This document shows, one piece after another, positions 34,678 to 43,431 of a stretch of DNA of 64,000 nucleotides. The stretch is from the NCBI RefSeq assembly GCF_000397065.2, contig NZ_KE007326.1:190591-254590 (forward strand), in the 5' to 3' direction. Position 1 is the stretch's first letter; every line of letters begins with the position of its first letter. The position numbers were made by a program, and so were the translations under genes. The DNA is from Marinobacter lipolyticus SM19 (GTDB taxonomy: Bacteria > Pseudomonadota > Gammaproteobacteria > Pseudomonadales > Oleiphilaceae). The notes under the pieces were generated by a model that was given only the letters and a program-made list of their open reading frames with translations, was not told the origin of the DNA and did not search any database.

Positions 34678-35844
34678 TTATTGAATAGCTTCCGCCACAC
34701 CGTCGTCGAGCAGGCGACGGGCGACAATCAGGCGCATGATCTCGTTAGTGCCCTCCAGAATCTGGTGCACACGCAGGTCCCGCAGGTAACGTTCCAGCGG
34801 ATATTCACGGATGTAGCCGTAGCCACCGTGCAGTTGCAGGGCATCGTTCACCACGTCAAAGCAGGCGTCGGTGGCGAACCGCTTGGCCATGGCACAGTGC
34901 AGTGTGGCTTCGGGATCACCACTATCCAGCTTAAAAGCGCCCAGACGTACCATCTGTCGTGCCGCCACCAGACTGGTGGCCATATCAGCCAGCTTGAATT
35001 GCAACGCCTGGAAAGCCGCCAGGGGTTTGCCGAACTGCTCGCGCTCGTGCATGTAGTTGCGTGCCCGCAGCAAGGCTGCCTGGGCGCCGCCCAGGGAACA
35101 GGTGGCAATGTTCAGGCGACCGCCGTCGAGACCTTTCATCGCAATGGCAAATCCATCACCTTCATTGCCCACCCGGTTACTGGCGGGAATGCGAACGTTC
35201 TCAAGACTGACCATACGGGTCGGCTGACTGTGCCAGCCCATTTTCTCTTCGTTCTTGCCGTAGGAAATGCCATCGGCATCGGCGGGGGTCACAAAGGGGG
35301 ATATACCTTTTGACCCGGAATCCGGGTCACCGGTGCGGGCCATCAACACCAGGATATCGGTACTGCCAGCTCCGGAGATAAACACCTTGCTGCCATTGAT
35401 GACATAGCTGTCGCCATCCCGGACCGCCTTGGTCCTCAAACTGGCCGCATCAGAGCCGGCACCCGGCTCGGTCAGGCAGTAGGAAGCCAGCCACTCGCCA
35501 CTGGCGAGTTTCGGTACGATTTCCTGCTTAAGGTCGTCTGAGGCAAAGCTGGCCACCATCCAGGTAGCCATATTGTGGATGGTGATAAAGGCTGCAGTGG
35601 ATGGGCAGGCCGCGGCCAGTTCTTCCACGATCACCGAGGTGTCCAGCCGTGAAAGCCCCATCCCACCAAGGGCTTCCGGGGTATACATGCCCATAAAGCC
35701 CATCTCACCAGCTTCTTTCAGCACGTCTTTCGGAAAGACATGCTCGTCGTCCCACCGGGCAGCGTGGGGCGCCATGGATTTCTCCGCAAACGCCCGGGCC
35801 GCCTCACGAAACGCCAGCTGGTCTTCAGTCAGGTTAAAGTCCAT
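34678..35844 (-). CDS. Acyl-CoA dehydrogenase (isobutyryl-CoA type)
   Basis: A 388-residue FAD enzyme, typical length for short-chain acyl-CoA dehydrogenases. It shows YCLTEPGAGSDAASL and ISGAGSTDILVLMARTG (substrate and FAD motifs) and the C-terminal QLHGGYGYIREYPLERYLRD. The residue before the EGTNEIMR loop fits the catalytic Glu region. Given mmsA, hydratase and hydrolase neighbours, it most likely oxidises isobutyryl-CoA to methacrylyl-CoA. ATG 35844 gives the family-standard start MDFNLTEDQ; the earlier start at 35928 crosses a terminator-like hairpin. Confidence 0.92.
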   Translation of the reverse strand: MDFNLTEDQLAFREAARAFAEKSMAPHAARWDDEHVFPKDVLKEAGEMGFMGMYTPEALGGMGLSRLDTSVIVEELAAACPSTAAFITIHNMATWMVASFASDDLKQEIVPKLASGEWLASYCLTEPGAGSDAASLRTKAVRDGDSYVINGSKVFISGAGSTDILVLMARTGDPDSGSKGISPFVTPADADGISYGKNEEKMGWHSQPTRMVSLENVRIPASNRVGNEGDGFAIAMKGLDGGRLNIATCSLGGAQAALLRARNYMHEREQFGKPLAAFQALQFKLADMATSLVAARQMVRLGAFKLDSGDPEATLHCAMAKRFATDACFDVVNDALQLHGGYGYIREYPLERYLRDLRVHQILEGTNEIMRLIVARRLLDDGVAEAIQ

Positions 35845-35880
35845 CGTTACGCTCCAGTCTGAGAGGCTTGTTGTCAGGGG

Positions 35881-35912
35881 AAAAACAAGGGGCCGGAAAC
35901 GGGTTCCGGCCC
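35881..35912 (-). terminator. Terminator-like hairpin after mmsA
   Basis: On the minus strand GGGCCGGAA / TTCCGGCCC (nine-base stem, five-base loop) is followed by CTTGTTTTT. It has the form of an intrinsic terminator between mmsA and the acyl-CoA dehydrogenase, so downstream genes would be read at a lower level or from their own promoter. Confidence 0.65.
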
Positions 35913-35933
35913 AAACACCCACCCTCAACGCTG

Positions 35934-37433
35934 TTAACGCAGCTGGATCGAGAAGTTCGCTTCAGACGTCGCTGTTGCCTCTTTGGAGAACCAGCGAGAG
36001 GTTACAGTCTTGGTTTCGGTATAGAAACGCACCGCCTGCTTGCCGTAGGCATGCTGGTCACCGTAGAAAGAGCCTTTCCAGCCGGTGAACGAGAAGAACG
36101 GCATAGGCACCGGAATGGGAATGTTCACACCCACCTGACCCACGTCAATCTCGTGCTGGAAGCGACGGGCACAGCCACCGGAATTGGTGAAGATGGAAAC
36201 ACCGTTGCCGTACGGGCTCTTATTGATCAGCTCAATGGCCTCACCCAGGCTGTCCGTTTCCATGCAGGAAAGGACAGGACCAAAGATTTCCTCGTTGTAG
36301 ATATCCATCTCGGTAGTGACACCGGAGAACAGTGTCGGGCCCACCCAGTTACCATCCGGCAGACCATCCACCGTGCAGCCGCGACCATCCAGCAGGAGAT
36401 TGGCGCCTTGTGCTTCACCGGTAGCAATCAGGGATTCTACCCGGTCCTTGGCCTTGGCACTGATGATCGGGCCGTAGCTAGCACCGGAATCGTTCCAGGC
36501 ACCCGGACGAACCTTTGCCATGGCTTCCTTCAATTCCGGAATCCACTGCTGCGCTTCGCCCACGAACACCGCAACCGAGATGGCCATGCAACGCTGACCC
36601 GCCGCGCCAACTGAGGCGCCTACCAGAGCATTAATCACCTGCTGCTTGTCGGCATCCGGCAGGATCACCATATGGTTCTTGGCACCGGCAAAGCTTTGTA
36701 CACGCTTCATGTTGCGGGTACCGGTTTCGTAGATGTAACGACCGACGGGAACAGAACCCACGAAGGACACCGCCCTGATGGCTGGATCGGTCAGCAACAC
36801 GTCGACCTGTTCCTTACCACCGTGAACTACCTGCAGGACGCCCTTGGGCGCGCCCGCTTCCTCAAACAGCTCAGCCAGACGCATCGGCGTCAACGGATCC
36901 TGCTCAGATGGCTTGAGGATGAAGGTGTTACCGCAAGCAATGGCCATGGGGAACATCCACAGTGGGATCATGGCCGGGAAATTGAACGGGGTAATACCGG
37001 CGCACACGCCCAGCGGTTGGGTCCAGGAATGGGTATCCACCTCCCGCGCCACGTTCTCGACCGTTTCGCCCATCATCAGAGAGGCAACGTTGGCTGCGTG
37101 TTCGACCACTTCAATACCACGCCAGACATCCCCCTTGGCATCTTCAAAGGTCTTACCGGTTTCCTGGGACAGAATTTCGGCAATCTCGTCGTGGTGCTCT
37201 TTCAGCAGCGCCTGGTAGCGCAGCATGACCCGGGCACGCTCGGAAACCGGCACTTCTTTCCAGGTCTTGAACATTTCGCCGGCACTGTCGATGGCCTTTC
37301 GCATTTCCGCGTCCGTGGTGCACGGCGCCTTGGCAATCACTTCGTTGGTTGCGGGATCGGTGACTTCGATCCAGTCACTGGCCTGGCTCTGAACAAATTC
37401 ACCGGCGAGATACAGAGGTACGTTCTTCATCAT
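35934..37433 (-). CDS. mmsA: Methylmalonate-semialdehyde dehydrogenase (CoA-acylating)
   Basis: A 499-residue aldehyde dehydrogenase that turns methylmalonate semialdehyde into propionyl-CoA in valine (and inositol) breakdown. The family shows as [19 protein letters not shown], the [15 protein letters not shown] segment, the AGQRCMAIS catalytic Cys loop and [11 protein letters not shown]. Length equals characterised MmsA. ATG 37433 follows CAGGGA; ATG 37430 is adjacent. The 5' leader holds an AACAACAA motif and a small CGACC/GGTCG hairpin. Confidence 0.95.
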   Translation of the reverse strand: MMKNVPLYLAGEFVQSQASDWIEVTDPATNEVIAKAPCTTDAEMRKAIDSAGEMFKTWKEVPVSERARVMLRYQALLKEHHDEIAEILSQETGKTFEDAKGDVWRGIEVVEHAANVASLMMGETVENVAREVDTHSWTQPLGVCAGITPFNFPAMIPLWMFPMAIACGNTFILKPSEQDPLTPMRLAELFEEAGAPKGVLQVVHGGKEQVDVLLTDPAIRAVSFVGSVPVGRYIYETGTRNMKRVQSFAGAKNHMVILPDADKQQVINALVGASVGAAGQRCMAISVAVFVGEAQQWIPELKEAMAKVRPGAWNDSGASYGPIISAKAKDRVESLIATGEAQGANLLLDGRGCTVDGLPDGNWVGPTLFSGVTTEMDIYNEEIFGPVLSCMETDSLGEAIELINKSPYGNGVSIFTNSGGCARRFQHEIDVGQVGVNIPIPVPMPFFSFTGWKGSFYGDQHAYGKQAVRFYTETKTVTSRWFSKEATATSEANFSIQLR

Positions 37434-37444
37434 ATATTCCCTGC

Positions 37445-37452
37445 TTGTTGTT
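37445..37452 (-). promoter_or_regulatory. AANAANAA motif before mmsA
   Basis: mRNA reads AACAACAA 12 bases before the mmsA start and directly 5' of CAGGGA. Exact match to the Hfq/Crc target form. Confidence 0.4.
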
Positions 37453-37546
37453 GTACGTGGGGGCCGCCCGACCTTCGGGTCGACGACCATGTTTGAATTG
37501 ATGCTAGCACAGGAATTCAGACCGCACCGATTGACTAAATTTCGTT

Positions 37547-37571
37547 CGTGATGGATTATCTTTCGATCACG
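37547..37571. promoter_or_regulatory. Dyad in the mmsA-mmsR intergenic region
   Basis: CGTGAT and ATCACG arms separated by 13 bases lie 22-46 bases before mmsR and about 115 bases before mmsA. It is a candidate site for MmsR or for CRP-like control; AraC proteins usually bind direct repeats, so this is tentative. Confidence 0.3.
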
Positions 37572-37592
37572 CACGATTAAATCGGAACGCTC

Positions 37593-38465
37593 ATGACTCA
37601 GACCTCCCAGTGGCCGGTACCGGCAGACAGCATTCGCTATGTGGTGCCCGCGCCAATCATACGACTATTGTCTACCTATCCCCTGACCCGGGACCTATAC
37701 CCGCTGGCGTTTGGCCACTACCGGCGGGCGACGGGGCATCACATGCACCGGGAGCACCACCAAGACAATCTTTTGATTTACTGCACCGAGGGCAAAGCCT
37801 TTCTGAACGTCGAGGGAGAGCCCTACACCGTGGAAGCCGGTGACCTGCTGTTACTGCCCGCAGGCGCATCCCACCGGTACACCGCTGACCCGGACAATCC
37901 CTGGACGATTCACTGGGTACATTACACCGGACCGCTGGCCGAGGATTTCCGTCACTACATGGGTTTTGACGACACCCGGATAAGACATCTCGGCCGCCAA
38001 CCGCGCTTACTGGTGGACTTCAATGGCTTACTGTCTGTAAGGCAGACGGGGTTCCGCACCCGGGGGCTGATCCACGCCGCCAACCGACTGCGCCAGTTAC
38101 TGGCCGCCGTACCTTTGAACGCCGACGAAACCAGCCATGAACGTAAAGCAGAACTGGATACCATTCACAACTATATGAGGGAACATCTGGACGAGCGGGT
38201 ATCACTGGAGCAACTGGCCGACCTTGCAGGCCTGTCTCCGGCCCACTTTGCCACACGCTACCGGGAGCAGACCGGCACTTCCCCTATCCAGCATTTCCTG
38301 CACCTGAAAGTGGAGAGGGCCTGCCAGATGCTGGATACCACCAGCCTGAGTTTTGCGGATATCAGCCGGCGCCTGGGATATGACGATTCCTATTACTTCT
38401 CGAGACTGTTCAAGAAAGTCATGGGGCAGTCTCCGAGGGACTATCGGCACACCAGCCGCCACTAG
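37593..38465 (+). CDS. mmsR: AraC-family regulator, MmsR-like
   Basis: A 290-residue regulator with an N-terminal cupin-type ligand domain (about 20-140: [39 protein letters not shown]) and a C-terminal AraC DNA-binding domain ([40 protein letters not shown]). It is transcribed divergently from mmsA across a 159-base gap, the same arrangement as mmsR-mmsAB of Pseudomonas. It probably activates the valine genes in response to a pathway intermediate. Confidence 0.88.
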   Translation: MTQTSQWPVPADSIRYVVPAPIIRLLSTYPLTRDLYPLAFGHYRRATGHHMHREHHQDNLLIYCTEGKAFLNVEGEPYTVEAGDLLLLPAGASHRYTADPDNPWTIHWVHYTGPLAEDFRHYMGFDDTRIRHLGRQPRLLVDFNGLLSVRQTGFRTRGLIHAANRLRQLLAAVPLNADETSHERKAELDTIHNYMREHLDERVSLEQLADLAGLSPAHFATRYREQTGTSPIQHFLHLKVERACQMLDTTSLSFADISRRLGYDDSYYFSRLFKKVMGQSPRDYRHTSRH

Positions 38466-38575
38466 AGGCTGCCCCTCAAACACCGTGTGATTCAGGCCAA
38501 GATATGGACTGCTGACAACTACGACTTTTGTTGTAGCCTCCGGAGCGATAGGCTAGTGTCCATTGACAATAGTTT

Positions 38576-38603
38576 GTCGGATTACGGCTTTGCCTAATCC
38601 GAC
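38576..38603. repeat. REP-like palindrome, copy 2
   Basis: GTCGGATTA CGGCTTTGCC TAATCCGAC, followed by CTAC. Same family as 32750-32779 and in opposite orientation to copy 3, 37 bases away. Confidence 0.75.
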
Positions 38604-38640
38604 CTACGAAGAATCGGTGCCGAATAAATAATGAGTGTAG

Positions 38641-38668
38641 GTCGGATTAGGCGAAGCCGTAATCCGAC
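38641..38668. repeat. REP-like palindrome, copy 3
   Basis: GTAG then GTCGGATTA GGCGAAGCCG TAATCCGAC. With copy 2 it forms a facing pair (BIME-like) between mmsR and the SRPBCC gene. Confidence 0.75.
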
Positions 38669-38696
38669 AGCAACTATTACTGGAAAGAGAGACTCC

Positions 38697-39125
38697 ATGG
38701 CCATGTATACCATTGAAATAGATGAAACCTTCGACGTCCCCCGTAACCGGGTTTTTGCACTGTTCGCCGACCACGGTCGTTTCGGTAAAATGCTGGGTGC
38801 ACCAGTCAAGCGCATTCAGGACAGCGACCAGGCAGACCCCAATGGCATCGGCTCCGTTCGCAAAATCGGCATTGGCCCACTGAGCCTGGAAGAGACCGTG
38901 ATCGGCTTCGAACCGGACTCCCTGATTGAATACACCATCACCAGCATGAGCCCGATCCGCAACCACATGGGGCGTATCCGCTTTGAAGATTCAGGTGAAG
39001 GCGGAACCCGGGTGAACTACACCATCACCTTCGAGGACATTGTTCCCTTTACCGGTAAGGTGGTCAGCGCAGCTCTGGAACAAGGCATTCGCAAAGGCAT
39101 CAAGCGAGTCCCCAAACTGGCCTGA
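38697..39125 (+). CDS. SRPBCC (START-like) family protein
   Basis: A 142-residue helix-grip protein of the polyketide cyclase/dehydrase group. It begins YTIEIDETFDVPRNRVFALFADH, the standard strand-helix start, and continues GIGSVRKIGIGPLSLEETVIGF with a long C-terminal helix FTGKVVSAALEQGIRKG. No enzymatic motif is visible; these proteins bind hydrophobic ligands. ATG 38697 has GGAAAGAGAG upstream. It follows the REP pair and has no operon partner. Confidence 0.85.
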   Translation: MAMYTIEIDETFDVPRNRVFALFADHGRFGKMLGAPVKRIQDSDQADPNGIGSVRKIGIGPLSLEETVIGFEPDSLIEYTITSMSPIRNHMGRIRFEDSGEGGTRVNYTITFEDIVPFTGKVVSAALEQGIRKGIKRVPKLA

Positions 39126-39670
39126 GCAACAGCACACTGCAGAAGGGTTGATAAATATCAGTTGATTGACCTGACGCAATAATCCCCCCTCATCATTTTT
39201 GTACTCTCCGCGCATTGCAATATCCGGCCACTCCCGGCCGGGTATTCAGCTATGTCACCAATGAGCTCGCCGGATCTGTCTTTGGCCGAATCGTCAGCAT
39301 TCCGGATGGCGGCGCCGATGACCATCTCCCGGTAGGCGACTTTGACAGGCATATTCCTGACATGATCGGTTTTCACCGGCGTTACATCGCATCCAATAAA
39401 GTTTGCCGCCTCTGGGTCAACATGGTTCGGGAATGGATGTCCCCATGATCGTGCCACAGCATGGTAAACGCTTCGAGGGCCCTGCCGAACAGGCGATAGG
39501 TAGTATCCGCATTGTCAAATCAGGCCTCCGCATCTATTTCGACTATTCTTTTCCTCCAATACCTGTGTACAGTTGTTCACACAATAGAGCGGGGCCAGGA
39601 AGGCTCCTGACAACAAAAAGCAGCCATAGGGTTTTGTTTTTGTTTTTTTCTCTTAAAAGGAGGCTCTGAT
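39126..39670. other. Intergenic stretch without a convincing gene
   Basis: This 545-base gap has short open frames on both strands. A plus-strand frame ending near 39448 finishes with residues FHRRYIASNKVCRLW, which resembles the tail of a LysR effector domain, but nothing upstream continues the family. A decayed gene is possible. The last 30 bases before 39671 are T-rich and then give AAAAGGAGG, the ribosome-binding site of the next gene. Confidence 0.4.
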
Positions 39671-40039
39671 ATGAGCATCAATACGAACCGACTGATTGGA
39701 CTTACCCAGGAACGGGCAATGGAAATTAACACCGGCGTCACGGACCTGCACGTTGGCTGGCAGAATGAATACAGCCAGCAGGAACAGCGGGACCCGGCCG
39801 GGCACCTTCACAGGGCTCCAGTCGTGACCTGGAAAAAGGACGATGTCACTTATCAATTCGTCCCCAAGCTGACGTTCCGGGTGAATGTGACTGAAACTCC
39901 GTGGATCAGAAGAGTTCTCGGAATGACAGACGACCCCGCTTACATCGTCGATGGCGCGGAACTGGCAACTGCCATTGAGAAGCAGTTGCTGAGCCGGGGC
40001 CAACAGACCTGCAACCGGAGTGAAGCCGCCGAGGCATAA
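39671..40039 (+). CDS. Hypothetical protein
   Basis: A 122-residue soluble protein with no recognised domain, signal peptide or membrane helix. The strong ribosome-binding site AAAAGGAGG seven bases upstream and a hairpin downstream support a real gene. Charge is balanced, with WKKDDVTYQFVPKLTFRVNV suggesting a beta-rich centre and an Ala/Glu tail. It stands alone between an SRPBCC gene and a YebC-family gene. Confidence 0.6.
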   Translation: MSINTNRLIGLTQERAMEINTGVTDLHVGWQNEYSQQEQRDPAGHLHRAPVVTWKKDDVTYQFVPKLTFRVNVTETPWIRRVLGMTDDPAYIVDGAELATAIEKQLLSRGQQTCNRSEAAEA

Positions 40040-40058
40040 GTCCGGCTGGTATAAGATG

Positions 40059-40085
40059 GGGGACAGCAGCCATGCTGCTGTCCCC
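40059..40085 (+). terminator. Hairpin after the hypothetical gene
   Basis: GGGGACAGCAGC / GCTGCTGTCCCC, a perfect 12-base stem with a three-base loop, 20 bases past the stop. No T run follows, so it may end transcription only weakly. Confidence 0.5.
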
Positions 40086-40246
40086 ATTGATCTGTCCTCG
40101 ACACCTCTCCCTCCCCTGCCCGTTTACTAACGCTAACCAGCGTGCCAGGCCAGTAGCTGCCCAAAGAAGTAGAAAGAAAGCCTGTAACCGGACCCGCTTG
40201 TTGAGTAAAATCCAGCTCTTTCCGAACGATATAAAGAGGCAGCGCA

Positions 40247-40969
40247 ATGGGCAGAGCCTACCAAAACCGTAAAGATTCCATGGCCAAAACGGCTGCGGCA
40301 AAAACCAAGGTGTACAGTAAATACGGGCGCGAGATCTACATGTGCGCCAAGTCCGGAGGTACCGACCCTGACGGCAACCTGTCCCTGCGCGGACTGATTG
40401 ACCGGGCCAAGAAGGATCAAGTGCCGTCACACGTTATCGACAAAGCCCTCGATAAAGCAAAGGGTGGCGCCGGCGAGGACTATTCACCGGCCCGATACGA
40501 AGGGTACGGCCCCGGCAACTGCATGGTAATCGTCGATTGCCTCACTGATAACCCGAATCGGACGTTCGGTGATGTCCGCCTGGCATTCACCAAGACCAAA
40601 TGCAAAATCGGCACCCCTGGCGCAGTGGCGCACATGTTCGATCACTGCGCCATCTTCGCTTTTAAAGGCGACGATGAGGAAGCGGTGCTGGAAGCCCTGA
40701 TGGAAGCGGATGTTGATGTCACGGACATTGAGAATGAAAACGGCCTAATCACCATCTTCACCCCCAACACCGAGTACGCCAAAGCAAAGCAGGCTCTGGT
40801 GGATGCGATCGAGGGTATTGATTTTGAAGTGGACGAGATCCAGTTCCTGCCCAAGACCTCCACCCCGGTGGAAGGTGATGATGTGGCAATGTTCGAGAAG
40901 TTCCTCGACATGCTCAATGACCTGGACGACGTGCAGAACGTTTACCACAACGCAGAACTGCCCGAGTAA
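40247..40969 (+). CDS. YebC/PmpR-family protein (YeeN-like subgroup)
   Basis: A 240-residue member of the YebC/TACO1 family. It has [59 protein letters not shown] and VNRT-like [15 protein letters not shown], then the acidic C-terminal domain. The start [25 protein letters not shown] and spacing resemble E. coli YeeN more than YebC. Family members act in translation (easing polyproline stalling) or as DNA-binding regulators. AGAGG precedes the ATG; a bidirectional terminator follows. Confidence 0.9.
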   Translation: MGRAYQNRKDSMAKTAAAKTKVYSKYGREIYMCAKSGGTDPDGNLSLRGLIDRAKKDQVPSHVIDKALDKAKGGAGEDYSPARYEGYGPGNCMVIVDCLTDNPNRTFGDVRLAFTKTKCKIGTPGAVAHMFDHCAIFAFKGDDEEAVLEALMEADVDVTDIENENGLITIFTPNTEYAKAKQALVDAIEGIDFEVDEIQFLPKTSTPVEGDDVAMFEKFLDMLNDLDDVQNVYHNAELPE

Positions 40970-40983
40970 TTCAACTCCGCATA

Positions 40984-41022
40984 AAAAAGCCCTGCAGCTC
41001 AATTGAGCTGCAGGGCTTTTTT
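40984..41022. terminator. Bidirectional intrinsic terminator
   Basis: A 14-base arm GCCCTGCAGCTCAA and its exact complement, with A6 on the left and T6 on the right, lies between the convergent YebC-family and CAP genes. It has the full form of a rho-independent terminator on both strands. Confidence 0.9.
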
Positions 41023-41036
41023 ATTACGGCACGATG

Positions 41037-41642
41037 TTACTTCGCAGTGGCAAAAACCTGGGTCCAGTAATTATCGTAATCGGCGGAGCTGACATCCACC
41101 CGCTTAACAGCGAACTGGGTAAACCGGGGATCCATAATATTTCGGCAATGGCCAGGGCTGTCCAGCCACGCCTGAACCACCGTATCCACATCGTCATACC
41201 CGGCGGCGACATTCTCGCCCACAACGGACCAATCGTAACCGGTTGCAGTCACCCGCGCCCCTACCCGTAAACCGTCGGAACCCAGATGGCTAAAAAAGTT
41301 GTTGGACGCCATGTCATTGCTGTGATGAGCGGCAGCTGCTTCAATCGGGCAGTTGTAGGTTAAAGGCTCGGCTGCCGCAAACTCTTCAGCGCCGCAGCTT
41401 CTTGCAGCGGCACGTGCAGCATTTACTTTGCTAAGCATGTCCGCCTGATACTGGTCCACTTCGCATCCGGCGATCACGATTGCCTCTTCGATCCCCTCCT
41501 CCTTCTGACTCTCCGGGGACGCTTCAGAGCTGTTGGCCACCGCTGAGGAGTGATCGCTTTCAGAAGAACTGCCACTACTGCCGCAAGCTGTCAGAAATAT
41601 GGCCGACACCAGAAGAGCAGTAGACGTCAAATATTTACCCAT
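41037..41642 (-). CDS. CAP-domain (SCP/PR1-like) lipoprotein
   Basis: A 201-residue lipoprotein: signal peptide ending IFLTAC, a Ser/Glu-rich linker (about 25-55) and a CAP domain (MLSKVNAARAAARSCG, AAAAHHSNDMASNNFFSHLG, GENVAAGYDDVDTVVQAWLDS, SPGHCRNIMDPRFTQFAV). The His/Glu cavity residues HSND, FFSH, GEN and GHC are present. Bacterial CAP proteins are secreted and of mostly unknown activity. The gene is convergent with the YebC-family gene and shares its terminator. Confidence 0.92.
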   Translation of the reverse strand: MGKYLTSTALLVSAIFLTACGSSGSSSESDHSSAVANSSEASPESQKEEGIEEAIVIAGCEVDQYQADMLSKVNAARAAARSCGAEEFAAAEPLTYNCPIEAAAAHHSNDMASNNFFSHLGSDGLRVGARVTATGYDWSVVGENVAAGYDDVDTVVQAWLDSPGHCRNIMDPRFTQFAVKRVDVSSADYDNYWTQVFATAK

Positions 41643-41830
41643 TTCTTGCCACCCATTGAGTCAAAAATTCATCAATCAAATGTACACAAAAGCGCTTGTC
41701 ATAAAAGTGCGCAGCTCACCAGAACTACAACTCATTACAAAGCCTTACCTATGAACAAAGACACTTATGGAACTCGCACAGAGTGCGATATGATCACGAT
41801 CTTTTACGTGAACAAGGCGGGATCAGATTC

Positions 41831-42568
41831 ATGCCCAAAAGCCAGGCACCCAGCATTCCCCGGTTGGCAATAGTGAAAACCGGTTCCACGTATCCCTCAA
41901 TCAAGGCAAAGTTCGGTGATTTCGATCACTGGTTTGTCCGGGAGCTGGGCGAGGGGCTGGATATATCCGTGGTCAACGTAGCGGCAGGAGAATCCCCGGG
42001 ACACCCGGAACAGTGGGACGGCATACTCGTCACCGGCTCGCCGGCGATGGTCAGCGAGGGAGCAGACTGGAGCGAGCGAACCGCCCTCTGGCTTGCCAGC
42101 GCGGTCAACCTCCAGATCCCCTTGCTAGGGGTATGTTATGGACACCAATTGCTGGCGCATGCGTTCGGTGGTGACGTGGGTTATCACCCACAGGGTCGGG
42201 AAAGTGGCACCTTTGGCGTGAAGCTTTTCGATTCCGCCAAAACGGACCCACTCCTCGGGCAGATGCCGATACAATTTCAGGCGCAACTGACTCATCGGCA
42301 ATCCGTTCTTCGACTTCCGGAAAGCGCTGTATTGCTGGCAAAAAATGAGTTTGAACCTCACCAGGCCTTTCGCATTGGACATTGCGCGTGGGGAGTCCAG
42401 TTCCATCCGGAGTTCACGCCGGAAATCATGAAAGCGTATCTGGACGTGCAGTCACCAGATCTTGAAACTGAAAACCAGGACGCCAGTGCACTGATCTCAT
42501 CGGTGGCCGACACCCCGGAAGCCACCGGCCTGCTCAAACGGTTTGCGGAGCTGGTTCAGAATCGCTGA
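41831..42568 (+). CDS. Class I glutamine amidotransferase-like protein
   Basis: A 245-residue GATase1 domain protein without a synthetase partner. The catalytic Cys is in PLLGVCYGHQLLAHAFGG and the His/Glu pair in GVQFHPEFTPE. The N-terminal DGILVTGSPAMV loop fits GMP synthase-like or gamma-glutamyl hydrolase relatives. I chose ATG 41831 (GGCGGG upstream); the frame opens from 41783. No operon partner. The substrate is unknown; glutamine hydrolysis or cleavage of gamma-glutamyl amides are the usual options. Confidence 0.87.
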   Translation: MPKSQAPSIPRLAIVKTGSTYPSIKAKFGDFDHWFVRELGEGLDISVVNVAAGESPGHPEQWDGILVTGSPAMVSEGADWSERTALWLASAVNLQIPLLGVCYGHQLLAHAFGGDVGYHPQGRESGTFGVKLFDSAKTDPLLGQMPIQFQAQLTHRQSVLRLPESAVLLAKNEFEPHQAFRIGHCAWGVQFHPEFTPEIMKAYLDVQSPDLETENQDASALISSVADTPEATGLLKRFAELVQNR

Positions 42569-42580
42569 CGCCACCGACGG

Positions 42581-43342
42581 CTAATTCCGAGTCAATAAAA
42601 CAACAGACACGTTATCGGCGGCGCGGTTGTCCAGGCTGGCGTTAACCATTGCCTCTGCCACGCTATGCGTGTCCTTGTACTTATCCAATATATCGGGCCA
42701 TAGCTGATCCGGTAATGCATTGGTCAGGCCGTCAGAACACAGAAGCAACCTGTCCCCGACTCCGATTTTGACACATTGATAGCTTGCCCGGATCGACGAA
42801 GGCGCTCCAAGCGCCCTGGTCAGCACATTACGGAACGGCATATGCGGCACATCAATGGCCGCGATACTGCCGTCATCCAGCATATCCTGGACTACGGTAT
42901 CGTCACGGGTCAGGCACGTTACACGACGGCCCTGCAAAAGGTAACAACGGGAATCTCCCACATGAGCCACATGCCCCCGGCCTTCAATCACCCACGCCAT
43001 CACCAGGGTTGTTCCCATCTTGTCCAGGCTGGCATCTCCGGCCCGACCTTCAATGATGCTGTCGTTGGCCAGTGTCACACAGTCCTGCAGAATCATGCGT
43101 ATGGCGTCATCGCTTAGCCCGCCATAACTGGACGTCGGCTCCTGTAATCTGGGCGCCATGGTTTCCAGGACTGACTCCATTGCCAGCCGGCTGGCAATAT
43201 CACCACCGTGATACCCACCCATACCGTCAGCCACGAGCAACAACGCCTGGCGGCCATCCTGGCCCAGTTGCCAGGCCACAACATCCTGATTGGAGCTCCG
43301 AACCGTACCGATATCACTCAGGCCGGAAATGTCATAATGCAT
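42581..43342 (-). CDS. PP2C-family protein Ser/Thr phosphatase
   Basis: A 253-residue metal-dependent phosphatase. The motifs are in order: GTVRSSNQDVVAW, LLLVADGMGGYHGGDIASRLA, MGTTLVMAWV, HVGDSRCYLL, TRDDTVVQDML, LLCSDGLTNAL and ADNVSVVLL. Metal-binding Asp residues are all present. Similar to PppA/Stp1. No kinase gene is nearby, so the partner must be elsewhere. It is convergent with the amidotransferase gene. Confidence 0.93.
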   Translation of the reverse strand: MHYDISGLSDIGTVRSSNQDVVAWQLGQDGRQALLLVADGMGGYHGGDIASRLAMESVLETMAPRLQEPTSSYGGLSDDAIRMILQDCVTLANDSIIEGRAGDASLDKMGTTLVMAWVIEGRGHVAHVGDSRCYLLQGRRVTCLTRDDTVVQDMLDDGSIAAIDVPHMPFRNVLTRALGAPSSIRASYQCVKIGVGDRLLLCSDGLTNALPDQLWPDILDKYKDTHSVAEAMVNASLDNRAADNVSVVLLTRN

Positions 43343-43431
43343 CCGGACGCCTCCTTCTTCGGCAAAGACGAAAGGACCTCTGGTGCAGTATAGTCTCTAC
43401 AAACTGCCTCTAAGAGCCCGGAAGCTTACTC

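Noticed and set aside
36672-37496. Plus-strand frame antisense to mmsA
   Set aside because: Runs through the mmsA coding region and leader; translation is His/Gly-rich with no homology I can recognise.
39158-39457. Minus-strand 99-codon frame in the 39126-39670 gap
   Set aside because: No ribosome-binding site, no domain, and it overlaps an equally unsupported plus-strand frame.
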